A DNA stretch of 64,000 nucleotides from an uncultured Hyphomicrobiales bacterium (GCA_903847605.1 CAINED010000087.1:1-64000), one strand, 5' to 3'. Numbered from the stretch's first letter, positions 9,128 to 18,934 are shown. The notes: generated by a model from the sequence alone, not told the origin. Translations and numbers: made by a program.

Positions 9128-11647
9128 TCAGCCCTTCAGCGGAACGCGCGGAACGATACCGCCCTTCGGATCGCCCAATGAACCGCCATTGGGATCCTCG
9201 CCACTCGCGGGCGGCTCGCCTTCGCTACGCTTGGACTTGCCGGTCTTGGCGCGGCGCACTTCCGGTTCGTCCTTCGGGGTTTTCTTTTTCTTCTCGGCCT
9301 CGATGACTTCCTTGTCGGGCTTCGGCAGCGCCGGCCCCTCGGGATAGACGAAAGCGAGCTTTTTCTTGCCCTTCTCGTCGTCGGCGACGACGACGCGCAC
9401 GGTGCCGCCGTTCTTCAGCCGCCCGAACAGCACTTCGTCGGCCAACGGCGTCTTGATGTGCTGCTGGATGACGCGCGCCATCGGGCGAGCGCCCATCGCC
9501 TCGTCGTAGCCGTTCTCGGTGAGCCAGTTGCGCGCCTCGTCGGAGAGTTCGATCGTGACGTGACGGTCGCTGAGCTGCGCCTCGAGCTGCATGATGAACT
9601 TGTCGACAACCTTAGCGATGACTTCCTTCGGCAAGCGGCCGAACTGCACGATCGAGTCGAGACGGTTGCGGAATTCCGGCGCGAACATGCGGTTGATCGC
9701 CTCGATGTCGTCGCCCGAACGCTTGGTGCGTGCAAAACCCATCGACTCGCGCGCCATGTCTGCAGCGCCCGCATTCGTCGTCATGATGAGGATGACGTTG
9801 CGGAAGTCGATCTGCTTGCCATTGTGATCGGTCAGCTTGCCGTGATCCATGATCTGCAACAGGATGTTGTAGAGATCCGGATGCGCCTTCTCGATTTCAT
9901 CGAGCAGCAGCACGCAGTGCGGATGCTGGTCGATGGCGTCGGTGAGCATGCCGCCCTGATCGAAGCCGACATAGCCCGGAGGCGCGCCGATGAGACGGCT
10001 CACCGTGTGGCGCTCCATATATTCGGACATGTCGAAGCGCACGAGTTCGACGCCAAGCGACTTCGAAAGCTGACGCGCCACTTCCGTCTTGCCGACACCT
10101 GTAGGACCGGAGAAGAGATAGCAGCCGATGGGTTTCTCGGCATCCCGCAGGCCAGCGCGCGCCAGTTTGATCGACGCGGTAAGCGCCTTGATCGCATCGT
10201 CCTGACCATAGACCACACGGCGTAGCGTCTCTTCGAGATGCTGCAGCACTTCGGCGTCGTCCTTGGAGACGGACTTCGGCGGAATGCGCGCCATCGTCGC
10301 GATAGTCGCCTCGATTTCCTTGATGCCGATAGTCTTGCGGCGCTTGGACTCGGGCACGAGCATCTGGCTCGCGCCGGTCTCGTCGATCACGTCGATGGCC
10401 TTGTCCGGCAGCTTGCGATCGTGAATGTATCGCGCCGAAAGTTCGACCGCCGCCTTCACGGCTTCATTGGTGTAGCGAACCTTGTGGAATTCTTCGAAGT
10501 AGGGCTTGAGGCCCTTCATGATTTCCACGGCGTCCGGAATCGAAGGCTCGTTGACGTCGATCTTCTGGAAGCGACGAACGAGCGCGCGGTCCTTCTCGAA
10601 ATACTGGCGGTATTCCTTGTAGGTCGTCGAGCCGATGCAACGAAGCGTGCCCTGCGCCAGCGCAGGCTTGAGCAGGTTCGATGCATCCATCGCGCCGCCC
10701 GACGTTGCGCCGGCGCCGATGACGGTATGGATTTCGTCGATGAAGAGAATCGCGCCCTTGTGCTGTTCGATCTCCTTCATCACCTGCTTCAAACGCTCTT
10801 CGAAATCGCCGCGATAGCGCGTGCCCGCGAGCAGCGTGCCCATGTCGAGCGCGAAGACCGTGCACTTGGCCAAAACTTCCGGCACTTCGCCCTTGATGAT
10901 CTTGCGCGCAAGTCCCTCGGCAATCGCGGTCTTGCCAACGCCGGGATCGCCGACAAAGAGCGGATTGTTCTTCTGGCGGCGGCACAGAACCTGGATCGTG
11001 CGCAGCACTTCCTTCTCGCGGCCGATCAGCGGATCGATGCGGCCGTCCTTCGCCTTCTTGTTCAGGTTGACGCAATAGGCTTCGAGCGCGCCTTCTTTCT
11101 TCTTCCCGCCATCGCCACCGGCGTCGCGGTTTTCGCGCGGCTCACGCTGTTGCGGCTCTTCCTCCTCCGCGCCGCGCGGCGCCTTGGCGGGATTGGAATG
11201 ACCGGGACGCTTGGCTATGCCGTGGCTGATGTAGTTCACCGCGTCGTAGCGCGTCATCTCCTGCTCCTGCAGGAAATAGGCGGCGTGGCTCTCGCGTTCG
11301 GCGAAGATCGCGACCAGCACGTTTGCGCCGGTCACTTCCTCGCGGCCCGACGACTGAACGTGGATCACCGCGCGCTGAATGACACGCTGAAAGCCGGCCG
11401 TGGGCTTGGCTTCCTCGTGACGCCCGCCGGTCGCGAGATTCGCAAGTTCGTGATCGATGTAGTTGACGAGGTTGCGCCGCAATACTTCCAGATCGACGGA
11501 GCAGGCGCGCATTACGGAAGCGGCATCTTCGTCATCGGTCAAGCTGTAGAGGAGATGTTCGAGCGTCGCATATTCGTGGCGGCGCTCATTCGCAACAGCC
11601 AGGGCTCTATGCAGGGTCTGCTCCAGATTCGAAGAAAAGGAAGGCAT
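9128..11647 (-). CDS. clpA: ATP-dependent Clp protease ATP-binding subunit ClpA
   Basis: Hexameric AAA+ unfoldase that feeds substrates to ClpP. The 839 residues carry the double Clp-N repeat (1-145), a charged linker, the first AAA module with Walker A GDPGVGKT (233-240) and Walker B LFIDEIH (301-307), and the second with GPTGVGKT (514-521) and [11 protein letters not shown]. Beyond the usual C-terminal domain the protein has a charged tail of about 60 residues rich in K, E, P and G, longer than in the enteric protein. clpS lies 12 bases upstream, giving a clpSA operon for N-degron turnover. The start follows CAGGAG. Confidence 0.97.
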   Translation of the reverse strand: MPSFSSNLEQTLHRALAVANERRHEYATLEHLLYSLTDDEDAASVMRACSVDLEVLRRNLVNYIDHELANLATGGRHEEAKPTAGFQRVIQRAVIHVQSSGREEVTGANVLVAIFAERESHAAYFLQEQEMTRYDAVNYISHGIAKRPGHSNPAKAPRGAEEEEPQQREPRENRDAGGDGGKKKEGALEAYCVNLNKKAKDGRIDPLIGREKEVLRTIQVLCRRQKNNPLFVGDPGVGKTAIAEGLARKIIKGEVPEVLAKCTVFALDMGTLLAGTRYRGDFEERLKQVMKEIEQHKGAILFIDEIHTVIGAGATSGGAMDASNLLKPALAQGTLRCIGSTTYKEYRQYFEKDRALVRRFQKIDVNEPSIPDAVEIMKGLKPYFEEFHKVRYTNEAVKAAVELSARYIHDRKLPDKAIDVIDETGASQMLVPESKRRKTIGIKEIEATIATMARIPPKSVSKDDAEVLQHLEETLRRVVYGQDDAIKALTASIKLARAGLRDAEKPIGCYLFSGPTGVGKTEVARQLSKSLGVELVRFDMSEYMERHTVSRLIGAPPGYVGFDQGGMLTDAIDQHPHCVLLLDEIEKAHPDLYNILLQIMDHGKLTDHNGKQIDFRNVILIMTTNAGAADMARESMGFARTKRSGDDIEAINRMFAPEFRNRLDSIVQFGRLPKEVIAKVVDKFIMQLEAQLSDRHVTIELSDEARNWLTENGYDEAMGARPMARVIQQHIKTPLADEVLFGRLKNGGTVRVVVADDEKGKKKLAFVYPEGPALPKPDKEVIEAEKKKKTPKDEPEVRRAKTGKSKRSEGEPPASGEDPNGGSLGDPKGGIVPRVPLKG

Positions 11648-11659
11648 GAGGGCTCCTGG

Positions 11660-12091
11660 CTATTTCTTTTCCATGATGCACTGCAGCGGATGCTGGTGCT
11701 TGCGAGCGAAGTCCATGACCTGAGTGACCTTGGTCTCAGCGACTTCGTAGGTATAGACGCCACACTCCCCGACGCCGTTCCGATGGACATGCAACATGAT
11801 GCGCGTAGCTTCGTCGGCATTCTTGTTGAAATAGCGGCGCAGCACGGTCACCACGAACTCCATCGGCGTGTAGTCGTCGTTCAGCAACAGAACGCGGTAC
11901 ATGCTCGGACGCTTCGGTACAGTCTTGGTGCGCGTTACAATTGCCGTGCCAGTTCCGCTTCCGCCGCCATCGCCGTTTCCGGGTTCGCCGTTGGAAGCGA
12001 CAGGCGCCCGAACGCGCCGCAGCATGGATGCAATGGCTGCGCCCACCGGTTTTGCGCGTTCCGGCAACAGATATGCGAGCCAGCCGATCAC
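11660..12091 (-). CDS. clpS: ATP-dependent Clp protease adaptor ClpS
   Basis: ClpS delivers N-end-rule substrates to ClpA. The conserved core starts at [18 protein letters not shown] and continues [34 protein letters not shown], including the substrate-pocket residues. The N-terminal 60 residues are a non-conserved, glycine-rich extension. The start is a GTG at 12091 preceded by AAAGGGG; an internal ATG at 12025 would give a shorter protein but lacks a ribosome site. It is the first gene of a clpSA pair. Confidence 0.93.
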   Translation of the reverse strand: MIGWLAYLLPERAKPVGAAIASMLRRVRAPVASNGEPGNGDGGGSGTGTAIVTRTKTVPKRPSMYRVLLLNDDYTPMEFVVTVLRRYFNKNADEATRIMLHVHRNGVGECGVYTYEVAETKVTQVMDFARKHQHPLQCIMEKK

Positions 12092-12416
12092 GCCTCATTC
12101 CCCTTTCTTCCGTGCGGGACGAGTCACGCTCTCCCACCGGAAGGCTATCGAACACCGAAAGCCGCCAAAACTCAATCTAGTTCCGGGGAGTCGTCTTCGC
12201 CAGTCCTCAGCTCATTTGCGCGCATCGCCGCATGATTCGCGGGCGATAACATCAATGTGAATCTGCCAGCCGAGTGGCACAAGGCGCTTCGGCGCCAGAC
12301 GACGCGACGAGGACTTAGCTACGCGCGCGCAAATAAAAAAGGCCCGGCGAAACGCCGGACCTTGATGCCTGAGCGGGAATTCGCAGCCGGTTGCGACTGC
12401 GAAGCTTCCGGAATTC
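12092..12416. other. Intergenic region between phasin and clpS
   Basis: About 325 bases without a gene. It should carry the clpS promoter and contains the phasin terminator (12335-12363). Nothing else recognisable. Confidence 0.5.
12335..12363 (-). terminator. Terminator of the phasin gene
   Basis: Nine-base stem (GGTCCGGCG pairing with CGCCGGGCC on the minus strand, one G-T pair) with a TTT loop, followed on that strand by TTTTTTATTT. It lies about 55 bases past the phasin stop. Confidence 0.85.
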
Positions 12417-12749
12417 TTACTTGGCGGCCTTCGCGACAGCCGTTTCGACCGGCTTGAAAGCATCCTTGGCGAGGCCCGTGTAGAGTTCGCCCATCTTGGT
12501 CGCCTGCGCGACGAAGGACTCGTAAGCCGACTTGGCATAATCCGTCTGAACCTGGAAAGCGGCGTCGAGCGACTTGACGCCGAGGAGCTTTTCCATCGCG
12601 GCCGAGCTCGTCTCGAACTGCTTCTTGGTGAAAGCAGCGGTTTCCGACGCGATCTGCTGCAGACCCTTCTGGAAGGTCGAGGAAGCAGCGGTCACGGCTT
12701 CGATCTGCTCTTTGTTGAACTTCTGGAAGTCTTCCACATTCTTGAACAT
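12417..12749 (-). CDS. Phasin family protein
   Basis: A 110-residue phasin, an amphipathic helical protein that coats polyhydroxyalkanoate granules. It opens MFKNVEDFQKFNKEQIEAV and is almost entirely predicted helix, with the family pattern of F-x-K and alanine-rich heptads (ASSTFQKGLQQIASETAAFTKKQFE). It ends in an AKAAK tail. The start at 12749 has GAGG seven bases upstream; another ATG two codons earlier is too close to it. The promoter region holds two TGC-N3-GCA sites resembling PhaR operators. Confidence 0.9.
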   Translation of the reverse strand: MFKNVEDFQKFNKEQIEAVTAASSTFQKGLQQIASETAAFTKKQFETSSAAMEKLLGVKSLDAAFQVQTDYAKSAYESFVAQATKMGELYTGLAKDAFKPVETAVAKAAK

Positions 12750-13082
12750 CGTCATGCCTCGTAATTGGGCCTGAAATGGTGGGGCCCGGAGAGTGAGAGA
12801 GCGGAACAACCGTCCGTTTCAGCGCCCTCTTTATATGCGATGCACAATAAATCGTCAAGAAATTTTTTTGCACTGCACAATAGACTGAATCGGCGGCAGT
12901 TCCACCGCATTGCAATACATTTGCGACTGGGAGGTCCGGATACCCCGAAGTTTTTGCCATGGCGGAAAGGCTCCATTAACCGCCGCGTAACCGCATTCAC
13001 ATAGGTTTGAACGCTATGTCGGACAGGCAACACCCGGTCGTAGCGTCAGCCGGGGCGTCGCCTCCCTTGCGGGAATGAACTT
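12750..13082. other. Divergent promoter region, phasin / DD-carboxypeptidase
   Basis: A 333-base, AT-rich intergenic region between divergent genes. It carries two PhaR-like sites near 12836 and 12869 and a run of T around 12863. No gene is visible here. Confidence 0.55.
12836..12877 (-). promoter_or_regulatory. Two PhaR-like boxes upstream of the phasin gene
   Basis: TGCGATGCA (12836-12844) and TGCACTGCA (12869-12877) both fit TGC-N3-GCA and are exactly 33 bases apart, three helical turns. PhaR, the polyhydroxyalkanoate-responsive repressor of phasin genes, is known to bind TGC-N3/4-GCA sites in alphaproteobacteria. Position, spacing and target gene agree; the assignment is by inference. 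Confidence 0.55.
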
Positions 13083-14852
13083 ATGTTCTTGAGTAGCGTA
13101 TCCGGCCGCCACCAGCGGCTCCTCGCGGTTCTGGCCGGCACTTGTGCAGCCCTTGTCGTCTCCACGCTCATCGATCAGGCCGAAGCCCGCCCCCGCCGCG
13201 GCGCGAAAAAGGTCTATCGGGCGGCGCCCGCTTACGCCCCGCCCTTCGCGGCGCTCGTGGTCGACGCCAATTCGGGCAAGGTTCTCTATTCCCAGAACGC
13301 CGACGCCCTGCGCCATCCGGCCTCCATCACCAAGGTGATGACGCTCTACATGCTGTTCGAACAGCTCGAAAAGCGTCGCCTCAGCCTCAACAGCGAAATT
13401 CCGATTTCCTCGCACGCCGCCAGCATGCCGCCGACCAAGCTCGGCCTGCGGCCGGGCTCCACGATCAGCGTCGAGGACGCGATCAAGGCCATCGTGACGA
13501 AATCCGCCAACGACATGGCCGCGGCAGTCGGCGAGGCCATCGGCGGTTCCGAAGATCGCTTTGCCCAGTTGATGAACCAGAAGGCGAAATCGCTGGGCAT
13601 GACCCGGACGAATTTCGAGAACGCATCGGGCCTGCCCAATCCGGATCAGGTCACCACCGCCACCGATCTCGCCATCCTCGGCCGCGCCATGCGCGAGCGC
13701 TTCCCGCAGTATTTCCACTATTTCGGGACGCCGGCGGTTCAGGTCGGCAGCCGCATCCTGCGCAATCACAACCGTCTGCTCGGCAATATCGAGGGCGTCG
13801 ACGGCATCAAGACCGGTTACACCCGCGCTTCGGGCTTTAATCTGCTGACCTCCGCCCGCCGCGGCAATAAGCGCATCGTCGCCGTCGTGCTCGGTGGCTC
13901 CAGCGCCGGCCGCCGCGACGCGATGATGGCCAATCTGGTCGAAACTCATATCGAGCGTGCCGCCGGAACCCGCAGCGCGCCCATGATCGCCGAACGCGAG
14001 GCTCCGGCCCCCGCGCCCGTCGCCGTTGCGCAGGCTCCCGCCCCGCGCCCGCCGGCCAAACCCGAAGCCCCGGCCCGCGCAGAAGTCCAGCAACCCGCCG
14101 CTTCGCCCTCGGTTTTCGGCTTCTTTCAGAACCGCCGCGAGGAACCCCGTCCCGAGCCGGTCGCAACCGGACGTCCGCTGGCGCTCGCCGCCTATGCCCG
14201 CACCGAACCCGCGCGTCCCGCCGTCATTTCCGCCGCGCCCCGCACCGGCGACCTGATCCCGACCGCGACCATCCCCAATGCCCCTGTCATCATCGACGGC
14301 TCGACCCGCAGCCGCACGATCGAGGCGTCCGCTGGCGCCACGGCAACGGGCGCGCGCGCCACGACGCCTTCGAACCTGCGCTGGCTTGCCGGCCCGACCG
14401 GTGCAGATCGCAAGCCTGCTCCCGCTCCGAAACCTGAATTCGCCGCCGCGCCCGCCCTTCCCCCTGCCGCGATCCCCGCTGCGGCCCCGGCGGTCGAGCC
14501 GCCGGCGACCCGCGTCGCCCGCGCCGCGCCGCAAGTTCCGGCCCGCGCGGTCGAGCCCGAGGAATCGACCATCGTCCGCGTCGCGCGCTCGCGTCCGGCA
14601 GCAGCTGCGCAGGGCGTGATGATCCAGATCGGCGCGACAGATAATCAGGAGAAGGCGCGCGAACTGCTCGACCGCGCAAAGAGCCGCAGTGGCGGCGCGC
14701 TCGCAGGCGCAAAGCCCTTCACCGAAACGATCCAGAAGGGCGGCGAGACGCTGTATCGCGCGCGCTTTGCCGGTCTCGACGAAAAATCCGCGGAAGCCGC
14801 CTGCCGCACGCTCAAGCGTTCGGGTCTGGGCTGCTTCACCACCCGTAACTGA
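13083..14852 (+). CDS. D-alanyl-D-alanine carboxypeptidase with C-terminal SPOR domain
   Basis: A periplasmic penicillin-binding protein of the DacA/PBP5 type that trims the terminal D-Ala from peptidoglycan stem peptides. It has a signal or anchor segment (LLAVLAGTCAALVVSTLIDQAEA), then the active-site motifs SITK (about 81-84), SAN (about 141-143) and KTG in DGIKTGYTRASG. Residues 300-500 form a long Pro/Ala-rich linker, and the last 75 residues resemble a SPOR domain (IQIGATDNQEKARELLDRAK to GLGCFTT), which binds denuded septal glycan. At 589 residues it is much longer than classic DacA. The start is an ATG at 13083. Confidence 0.93.
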   Translation: MFLSSVSGRHQRLLAVLAGTCAALVVSTLIDQAEARPRRGAKKVYRAAPAYAPPFAALVVDANSGKVLYSQNADALRHPASITKVMTLYMLFEQLEKRRLSLNSEIPISSHAASMPPTKLGLRPGSTISVEDAIKAIVTKSANDMAAAVGEAIGGSEDRFAQLMNQKAKSLGMTRTNFENASGLPNPDQVTTATDLAILGRAMRERFPQYFHYFGTPAVQVGSRILRNHNRLLGNIEGVDGIKTGYTRASGFNLLTSARRGNKRIVAVVLGGSSAGRRDAMMANLVETHIERAAGTRSAPMIAEREAPAPAPVAVAQAPAPRPPAKPEAPARAEVQQPAASPSVFGFFQNRREEPRPEPVATGRPLALAAYARTEPARPAVISAAPRTGDLIPTATIPNAPVIIDGSTRSRTIEASAGATATGARATTPSNLRWLAGPTGADRKPAPAPKPEFAAAPALPPAAIPAAAPAVEPPATRVARAAPQVPARAVEPEESTIVRVARSRPAAAAQGVMIQIGATDNQEKARELLDRAKSRSGGALAGAKPFTETIQKGGETLYRARFAGLDEKSAEAACRTLKRSGLGCFTTRN

Positions 14853-14898
14853 ACGAAGAACGCATTCCTGTAACGGCTAAAGCTTGAGTTGAGTGGAG

Positions 14899-15621
14899 TT
14901 AGTGATGTCGGCGCATCAGGACGTCTTTGGCCTCGTTGACCTTGGCGGCCAGACTCGTAGAGCCCCCCTGGTCGGGATGCAGTTTCTTCATGAGCGACCG
15001 GTGCGCCCGGGAAACATCTTCGCGCGAAGCGCCTTTCTGAAGCCCCAGAATTTCATAAGCTTCATCCTCGGACATCGCGTTCGCGAAAACGCCCTGCCGG
15101 TTTCGGCTCCCCGCGTCAGCGTGTCCGTCTCCTGCCGGACGCCAGCCGGGAAAGCGGCGGTCGAGATAAGTCTCTAGGAGCCGCGCGCCGTCCGGATCGT
15201 CGGCAAGGCAGGTCCGGTACAGCGCACTGCACTGCTCGCGGTTGAGATCGGCGAGGCGATTGCCCTCGTACATGCCGGCAAGAACAAGTCCCTCGACATT
15301 GCCGGACTTGTGATCGAGTTCCATCTCGATCATCGCCGAGCGCACGCGCGAAACGCCGGATTGCGCGGTCCCCGCCTTCTTGAAAGACTTGGTCCATTCG
15401 GGCGCCGCCGCCATGCCGAGCAGCCAGAGGCCGACGCCGCCGAGGCCGAGGCCCATATCCCAGCGTCCGCGAAACATGAGCAGGCCCGCGCCCGCGAGCG
15501 CTGCGAGGCCTGCACCCTGCTTCACCAGCTTGGCGAGCTGCGCTGGCGGAACATGCGCAGCCTTGCGCAGCACCCAGAGGATGACGACGAGAGCAAGAAG
15601 CAGAATTGCTAAAATTTGCAT
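14899..15621 (-). CDS. DnaJ-domain membrane protein
   Basis: A 240-residue protein with an N-terminal membrane segment (ILAILLLALVVILWVL), a second hydrophobic stretch near 36-73, a middle region of unknown fold and a C-terminal J domain (AYEILGLQKGASREDVSRAHRSLMKKLHPDQGGS) with the HPD motif needed to stimulate Hsp70 ATPase. The arrangement resembles TIM14/DjlA-like membrane J-proteins. It lies 18 bases downstream of a VWA-like gene on the same strand, so the two probably act together, but the client is unknown. Confidence 0.85.
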   Translation of the reverse strand: MQILAILLLALVVILWVLRKAAHVPPAQLAKLVKQGAGLAALAGAGLLMFRGRWDMGLGLGGVGLWLLGMAAAPEWTKSFKKAGTAQSGVSRVRSAMIEMELDHKSGNVEGLVLAGMYEGNRLADLNREQCSALYRTCLADDPDGARLLETYLDRRFPGWRPAGDGHADAGSRNRQGVFANAMSEDEAYEILGLQKGASREDVSRAHRSLMKKLHPDQGGSTSLAAKVNEAKDVLMRRHH

Positions 15622-15639
15622 GATCGCAGCATCCCGTTT

Positions 15640-16362
15640 TCAGCGCATCTGCGTCAAGAGCAGGCGCGCGGCCTCGCTGCCTTCGAGCGCCTGCTTGTCG
15701 AGCGCGGCGCGCCCGCCGGCCGCATAGGCCGCCGCTGCCGCGAGCAGCGAAGCCAGCCGCTTGGGCGCGCCCGTATCGAAAGCCGCGTAAGCCCCGCCGG
15801 TGATGCGCGCGATCTCGCGAAACGCCCGCTCCGCCTCGACATCGTGCCCCTCGTGGAACATGAAGGCCTTCACGCCGAGCAGCGAGACCTCGCCCGCCGC
15901 CGCGCAGAGTTCGTCGGCGTCCTCCTCCATGGCGTCGCCGACATAGACCAGCGCGCCGACTTTTTCCTCGGTGGCTTCCGCCTTTACATGGTTCAGAACC
16001 TTTCCGATTTGCGTCTCGCCGCCGCGCACGTCGATCTTGGACATGAGCGCGGCGAGTCCCTCGCCGTTGGTGACGAAGCGCGACGCCCGGCATTCGCCGA
16101 AACCGCGGAAATAGACGAGTTGCACGTCGAGCCCGCCAAGCCCCGCCGCCGCTTCGAACATGCGGCCCTGCAGGCCCTGCGCAATGTCCCAGGTCGGCTG
16201 ACGGCTCAGCGTGGCGTCGAGCGCGAAGATGAGCCGACCGCGCTTTTTCGACGCCGGGTTCGCAACCTGCCGCGCGCGGTCGAGAAAGGCCTCGATCTCC
16301 TGCGCGGAGGCCGCGCCTGAGACGATATCCTTGCCGGTGTCAGTTTTGCCCGAATTCGCCAT
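15640..16362 (-). CDS. VWA-like domain protein paired with DnaJ-domain protein
   Basis: A 240-residue cytoplasmic protein with a Rossmann-like VWA fold: RGRLIFALDATLSRQPTWDIA near 41-61, RGGETQIGKVLNHV, and VGALVYVGDAMEED. The metal-site motif is DATLS instead of the usual DxSxS. No signal peptide is visible. It is the upstream member of a tight two-gene unit with the J-domain protein. I do not know a proven function for this pair. Confidence 0.75.
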   Translation of the reverse strand: MANSGKTDTGKDIVSGAASAQEIEAFLDRARQVANPASKKRGRLIFALDATLSRQPTWDIAQGLQGRMFEAAAGLGGLDVQLVYFRGFGECRASRFVTNGEGLAALMSKIDVRGGETQIGKVLNHVKAEATEEKVGALVYVGDAMEEDADELCAAAGEVSLLGVKAFMFHEGHDVEAERAFREIARITGGAYAAFDTGAPKRLASLLAAAAAYAAGGRAALDKQALEGSEAARLLLTQMR

Positions 16363-16491
16363 GGCGCGCTCCGCAGCCCTCAGGCTTCCTAAATCGGATG
16401 CGCGAGCGCGCGGTGCAAGCCACGGGACCGTTCAAAATTCGGCGACTTGGTACAGGAGGGCAGCATGGGCTGTCGCTAAAGGGGGCTGTGA

Positions 16492-16929
16492 CTACAAAAG
16501 CCCGAGCTCCCGCAATTCCTTCTGCATCTTCTCGGGCATCTGGCCGACATCTGCAAAGCCGCCGCGAAGGTCCGGCGGCGTTTCCGCATCCTTCAGATAG
16601 CGCCAGCCCTGAAATGGCCGGCAGCGCCGCGGCGAAACGGGAATGACTTCCGGCTCCAACACCAGATGGCACTGGCCGACGCCCTGATCGTCCGTATAGG
16701 GCCGGATATCCAGCAGGCGCTGACGCGCCGCGACCTGGCCCTTGATCACCCAGTAGAGCGAACCGCCGTCCAGCAATTCCGCCTGACGCTTGGGAACCAT
16801 GCGCGTGCGATGGGTCTGTTCGGGCTTTTCCTTCGCCTTGCGCTTCATGGCGAGCTTTTCCGCGATCCAGCTTTCGAGATCGGGAATGCTTTCCGCGCCG
16901 ACGCAGAGCTTTATGAGATGAAGCGGCAT
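16492..16929 (-). CDS. DUF1489 family protein
   Basis: A 145-residue conserved alphaproteobacterial protein beginning MPLHLIKLCVGAESIPDLESWI, with a later block GSLYWVIKGQVAARQRLLDIRP and CRPFQGWRYLKDAETPPDL. These match the DUF1489 family, which has no assigned function. It is a single-gene unit between the VWA/DnaJ pair and a secreted protein. Confidence 0.85.
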   Translation of the reverse strand: MPLHLIKLCVGAESIPDLESWIAEKLAMKRKAKEKPEQTHRTRMVPKRQAELLDGGSLYWVIKGQVAARQRLLDIRPYTDDQGVGQCHLVLEPEVIPVSPRRCRPFQGWRYLKDAETPPDLRGGFADVGQMPEKMQKELRELGLL

Positions 16930-16995
16930 GGCCCCGGTTTTAGAGGCCCCCGCGCGCCGGACAAGCGTGCGTTCCGGTTTTCAACAGGCTGGGGA

Positions 16996-17391
16996 TCAGC
17001 GGCGGTTCAAGGCATCCATCGCGCAGGAACTCACCGAAAACATCTGCTGCGACAGATGGGCCCCGACAGTGAGCCGCTGCCCCGCCTTGAACGGATAGCC
17101 GCACGCGGCGGAATTGTTCGCCGTTCCCACTTCCACGACGCGCGGAACGACGCCCTTGAGGATGCGACCAGTTTCGATATCCGCATAGAGGCGGCCGCCG
17201 TCGTGCCGTACGCGCAGCACGCGGCCCTCGAAGACGACAGGCGTCGAGGCTATCGCCTGATCCCGCGACATCGGTTTGCAGGAACAGGCAAGCGCAGGCG
17301 AAACCGAAAGAGCTGCGATGCTCAATACAACCAGGCGGCCTGCTCCCAAGGAACAAGCCGCCTGCTTCAGTGATTCAAGAGAGCTTCTCAT
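16996..17391 (-). CDS. Small secreted protein with N-terminal CSC motif
   Basis: A 131-residue protein with a signal peptide (RLVVLSIAALSVSPALA) cleaved before CSCKPMSRDQAIASTPVVFEGRVL. The mature CxC start, the conserved later cysteines (NNSAACGYPFKAGQ, SVSSCAMDALN) and the beta-rich middle resemble the netrin/TIMP-like OB-fold family of bacterial secreted proteins. The start at 17391 is preferred because a longer frame would overlap the DUF892 gene. The role is unknown. Confidence 0.6.
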   Translation of the reverse strand: MRSSLESLKQAACSLGAGRLVVLSIAALSVSPALACSCKPMSRDQAIASTPVVFEGRVLRVRHDGGRLYADIETGRILKGVVPRVVEVGTANNSAACGYPFKAGQRLTVGAHLSQQMFSVSSCAMDALNRR

Positions 17392-17410
17392 ACTGCGAAG
17401 TCTAGGCCAT

Positions 17411-17902
17411 TCAGGCCTCGGCTTCCACATTGATCTCTTCGGCGAGTCCGGACAGCGCTTCGTCGGTCGCCTTTTCTTCCTGCAGGTTGGCGTCGAGCAG
17501 CTTTGCGGCCTTCGGCATTTCCAGCAATTCGGCCCAGCGCTTCAACGTGCCGTAGCGTGAAATCTCGTAATGCTCGACCGCCTGCGCCGCAGCGATCAGG
17601 CCCGCATCTAGAGCCGGGGCGCCCTTGTAATCCTCGATGACGCCTTCGCCCTCTTCGAGAATGCCGTTGATGGCGTCACAGGTCTTGCCCTGGGCGCGCT
17701 TGCCGAAGATTTCGAAAACTTGCTGCAAGCGTTCGATCTGTCCCTCGGTTTCCGTACGGTGCTTTTCGAAAGCCGCCTTGAGTTCCTGCGACTGCGCCGC
17801 CTTCATCATCTTGGGCAGGCCCTTCAGGATCTGCCGTTCTGCGTAATAGATGTCCTTGAGCGTATCGTAGAAGAGGTCTTCGAGTCCGTTTTGACTGGCC
17901 AT
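17411..17902 (-). CDS. DUF892 ferritin-like protein (YciE/YciF type)
   Basis: A 163-residue helical protein of the ferritin-like DUF892 family, often induced by stress. It opens NGLEDLFYDTLKDIYYAERQILKGLPKM, with glutamates placed as in YciF (AERQ, HRTETEGQIERL, VEHYEISRYGTL), consistent with a four-helix bundle that may bind a di-iron centre. The physiological role is not established. It is transcribed just upstream of the CSC-motif protein. Confidence 0.88.
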   Translation of the reverse strand: MASQNGLEDLFYDTLKDIYYAERQILKGLPKMMKAAQSQELKAAFEKHRTETEGQIERLQQVFEIFGKRAQGKTCDAINGILEEGEGVIEDYKGAPALDAGLIAAAQAVEHYEISRYGTLKRWAELLEMPKAAKLLDANLQEEKATDEALSGLAEEINVEAEA

Positions 17903-17974
17903 TGTATTTCTCCCGGCGTGAATATTTGCCGGGTGAACAACGCAACCGCGGATTGACGGTTCCTGCGTCCCGCG

Positions 17975-18934
17975 TCACTGCGGAACGATACCCGCTTCTT
18001 TCGCGATCTTTCCGTAAAATTCATAATCACGCTTGATGCGCGCGGCAAAATATTCGGGCGTTCCCCCCTCGATCTTGAGGTCGGCGGCGGCGAACATCTT
18101 GCGCACGTCAGCCTCTTCCAGCACCTTGTTGAACGCGTCGTTGATCGTCATCACCACATCTCGCGGCGTATCCCGCGGAACCATGACGCCCTGCCAGCCC
18201 ACAAGATCGAAATTCGGAACCGTCTGCGAGATGAGTGGAAGATCCTTGAAGTAGCTGCCCGGCGCGGGGACCGAGGTGATCGCCAGCGCGCGCAGGCGTC
18301 CCTCGCGCACGGCCGAGCCCGCGACATTGACGAAATCGAACATCGTGTCGATCTCGCCGCGCGACAAGGCCGCGCTTGCGGGCGCATTGCCCTGATAATT
18401 GATCATCAGCATCTTGCCGGCATGGGCCTCGAGAAGATGACAGGCGACGGTGGAGAGCGCCACCGCGCCCGCGGCGCATGTCACCTTGCCGGGCTCGGCC
18501 TTCACCTTCGCCACGAGATCGGCGGCCGATTTCACGGGGCTGTCGGGCTTCACCAGCAGGACGAAAGCGCCGCTGTTGATCTGCACGACGGGCGCGAGCA
18601 CGTCGGGGCTTGCCGCGATCTTCTGAAAATAGGGATTCGTGATGATGGCGGGCACGGCGAAGAACAGGGTCGCGCCGTCGCCCTTCGACTGCGCGACATG
18701 GGTGATGGCGATATTGCCGCCCGCGCCCGCGCGATAATCGACGACGACAGTCTGCCCCAGAGCCTGCGAAGCCTTGGTCGCCAGCATCTGCGCCGTTGCT
18801 CCCGCAGGCCCGCCCGGCGGTCCCGGCACGACAAGGCGGATCTGATTTGCGCCGATGTTGAGGCGGGGTTGGGCGACCACACATTGTGAAATCGCAGCCA
18901 AAACAAGACTTACAATCGTTTGTACAAAACGCAC
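17975..18934 (-). CDS. Bug-type tripartite tricarboxylate transporter solute-binding protein
   Basis: A 319-residue periplasmic solute receptor of the TctC/Bug family: signal peptide (FVQTIVSLVLAAISQCVVA), then QIRLVVPGPPGGPAGATAQML, QTVVVDYRAGAGGNIA, and the C-terminal GWQGVMVPRDTPRDVV block. Such proteins bind carboxylates or other small organic anions. No TctA/TctB membrane genes lie nearby, so it is an orphan receptor. A GTG at 18934 with GGGGGG six bases upstream is taken as start instead of the longer frame to 18955. Confidence 0.85.
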   Translation of the reverse strand: MRFVQTIVSLVLAAISQCVVAQPRLNIGANQIRLVVPGPPGGPAGATAQMLATKASQALGQTVVVDYRAGAGGNIAITHVAQSKGDGATLFFAVPAIITNPYFQKIAASPDVLAPVVQINSGAFVLLVKPDSPVKSAADLVAKVKAEPGKVTCAAGAVALSTVACHLLEAHAGKMLMINYQGNAPASAALSRGEIDTMFDFVNVAGSAVREGRLRALAITSVPAPGSYFKDLPLISQTVPNFDLVGWQGVMVPRDTPRDVVMTINDAFNKVLEEADVRKMFAAADLKIEGGTPEYFAARIKRDYEFYGKIAKEAGIVPQ

